Source: Lachnospiraceae bacterium (lineage in GTDB: Bacteria > Bacillota > Clostridia > Lachnospirales > Lachnospiraceae). Taken from it: a stretch of DNA of 64,000 nucleotides. The notes under the pieces were generated by a model. It was not told where the DNA came from, did not search any database, and saw only the letters and a list, made by a program, of their open reading frames with translations. Positions 63,797-64,000 of the stretch are shown piece by piece (position 1 is the first letter of the stretch; every line of letters starts with the position of its first letter). Location: positions 1 through 64,000 of the forward strand of contig JAJQBK010000009.1 of assembly GCA_021203305.1 (NCBI GenBank). The letters run 5' to 3'. Both the position numbers and the translations under genes were made by a program.

Positions 63797-64000
63797 TTAC
63801 TGCCAGCCCTCCGGCAGATACTTCACAGTATTGGCAATCATATCGTCCGCCAGCTTTTTCACCTCCGCCTCAGACGCCCGGCCTTTCACCAGCGGATCAT
63901 TCAGGAACGCCTGATAGACAAGCTCTCTGTCGCAGGTCAGGGCGGCCTTCAGGGTATATTCATGATTTTCAATATGCGGCATGAGCAGGCTGCGAATGTT
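63797..64000 (-). CDS. Glycoside hydrolase family 4, C-terminal end (partial)
   Basis: The last 67 codons of a gene entering from the right edge. PHIENHEYTLKAALTCDRELVYQAFLNDPLVK followed by DDMIANTVKYLPEGW matches the C-terminal helix pair of GH4 enzymes (NAD+ and Mn2+ dependent alpha-galactosidases, alpha-glucosidases and alpha-galacturonidases such as LplD). An LplD-like role would fit the pectin genes at 14-29 kb, but the catalytic part is outside the window. Confidence 0.75.
   Translation of the reverse strand, partial: NIRSLLMPHIENHEYTLKAALTCDRELVYQAFLNDPLVKGRASEAEVKKLADDMIANTVKYLPEGWQ

Overview
The window reads as chromosome from a spore-forming Lachnospiraceae-type Clostridia (low-GC Gram-positive gut lineage). 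Support for this comes from spoIIID, spoVT and spoVG, a paired glgC/glgD, enoyl-ACP reductase FabK instead of FabI, a fused AccD-AccA, GatCAB with a T-box, a CIRCE operator, and strong AGGAGG-type ribosome binding sites. No rRNA, tRNA, CRISPR array, intact insertion sequence or prophage was recognised. The assignment rests on gene content, not on a database search.

Layout. 1-5430 (minus strand) is a restriction-modification island: a beta/gamma-type DNA methylase, a small XRE controller, a two-domain adenine methyltransferase, an AlwI-family endonuclease and the start of a DUF262 gene. A divergent regulator with two helix-turn-helix motifs (5626-6792) follows. 6.8-14.4 kb is housekeeping and sporulation: guaA with an elaborate structured leader, trmO, spoIIID, trkH-trkA, spoVT, and hsp20 under a perfect CIRCE site. 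14.6-29.5 kb is a plant-polysaccharide locus: a PL11 rhamnogalacturonan lyase, an Uma2 protein, a GH2 glycosidase, two copies of an Lpl-type binding lipoprotein (one killed by a nonsense codon and sitting beside a frameshifted AraC gene), two permeases and a membrane-bound AraC sensor-regulator. The last bases of the window hold the end of a GH4 glycosidase.

29.8-38.1 kb is a fatty-acid synthesis operon in the order acpP-accDA-fabH-fabK-fabD-fabG-fabF-fabZ-marR(fabT-like), all minus strand, driven by one good promoter. Its last gene, the probable regulator, carries a premature stop. 38.2-46.1 kb holds a DtxR/MntR regulator, mfd, pth, spoVG, glgD and glgC. 46.7-51.6 kb (plus strand) holds murC, a DnaD-domain protein, a DnaC-like helicase loader and a PRPP synthetase. 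51.6-57.3 kb is aspS-gatCAB behind a T-box with an aspartate specifier. 57.4-63.1 kb is a two-component system (GHKL kinase plus LytTR regulator) with a heterodimeric ABC exporter, whose own promoter carries two 9-bp direct repeats exactly 21 bp apart.

Two themes run across the window. First, there is recent gene decay: a nonsense codon in the transporter lipoprotein, a frameshift in its AraC neighbour, a nonsense codon in the fab regulator, and a beheaded NERD-domain remnant. Second, many intergenic spaces hold long inverted repeats (9-26 bp arms around 7-170 nt) that are mostly unrelated in sequence, often nested, with wobble-paired arms in at least one case. The guaA leader, with two mutually exclusive long helices, and the 201-bp and 154-bp elements before dnaC and pth are the best candidates for undescribed structured RNAs or small mobile elements.
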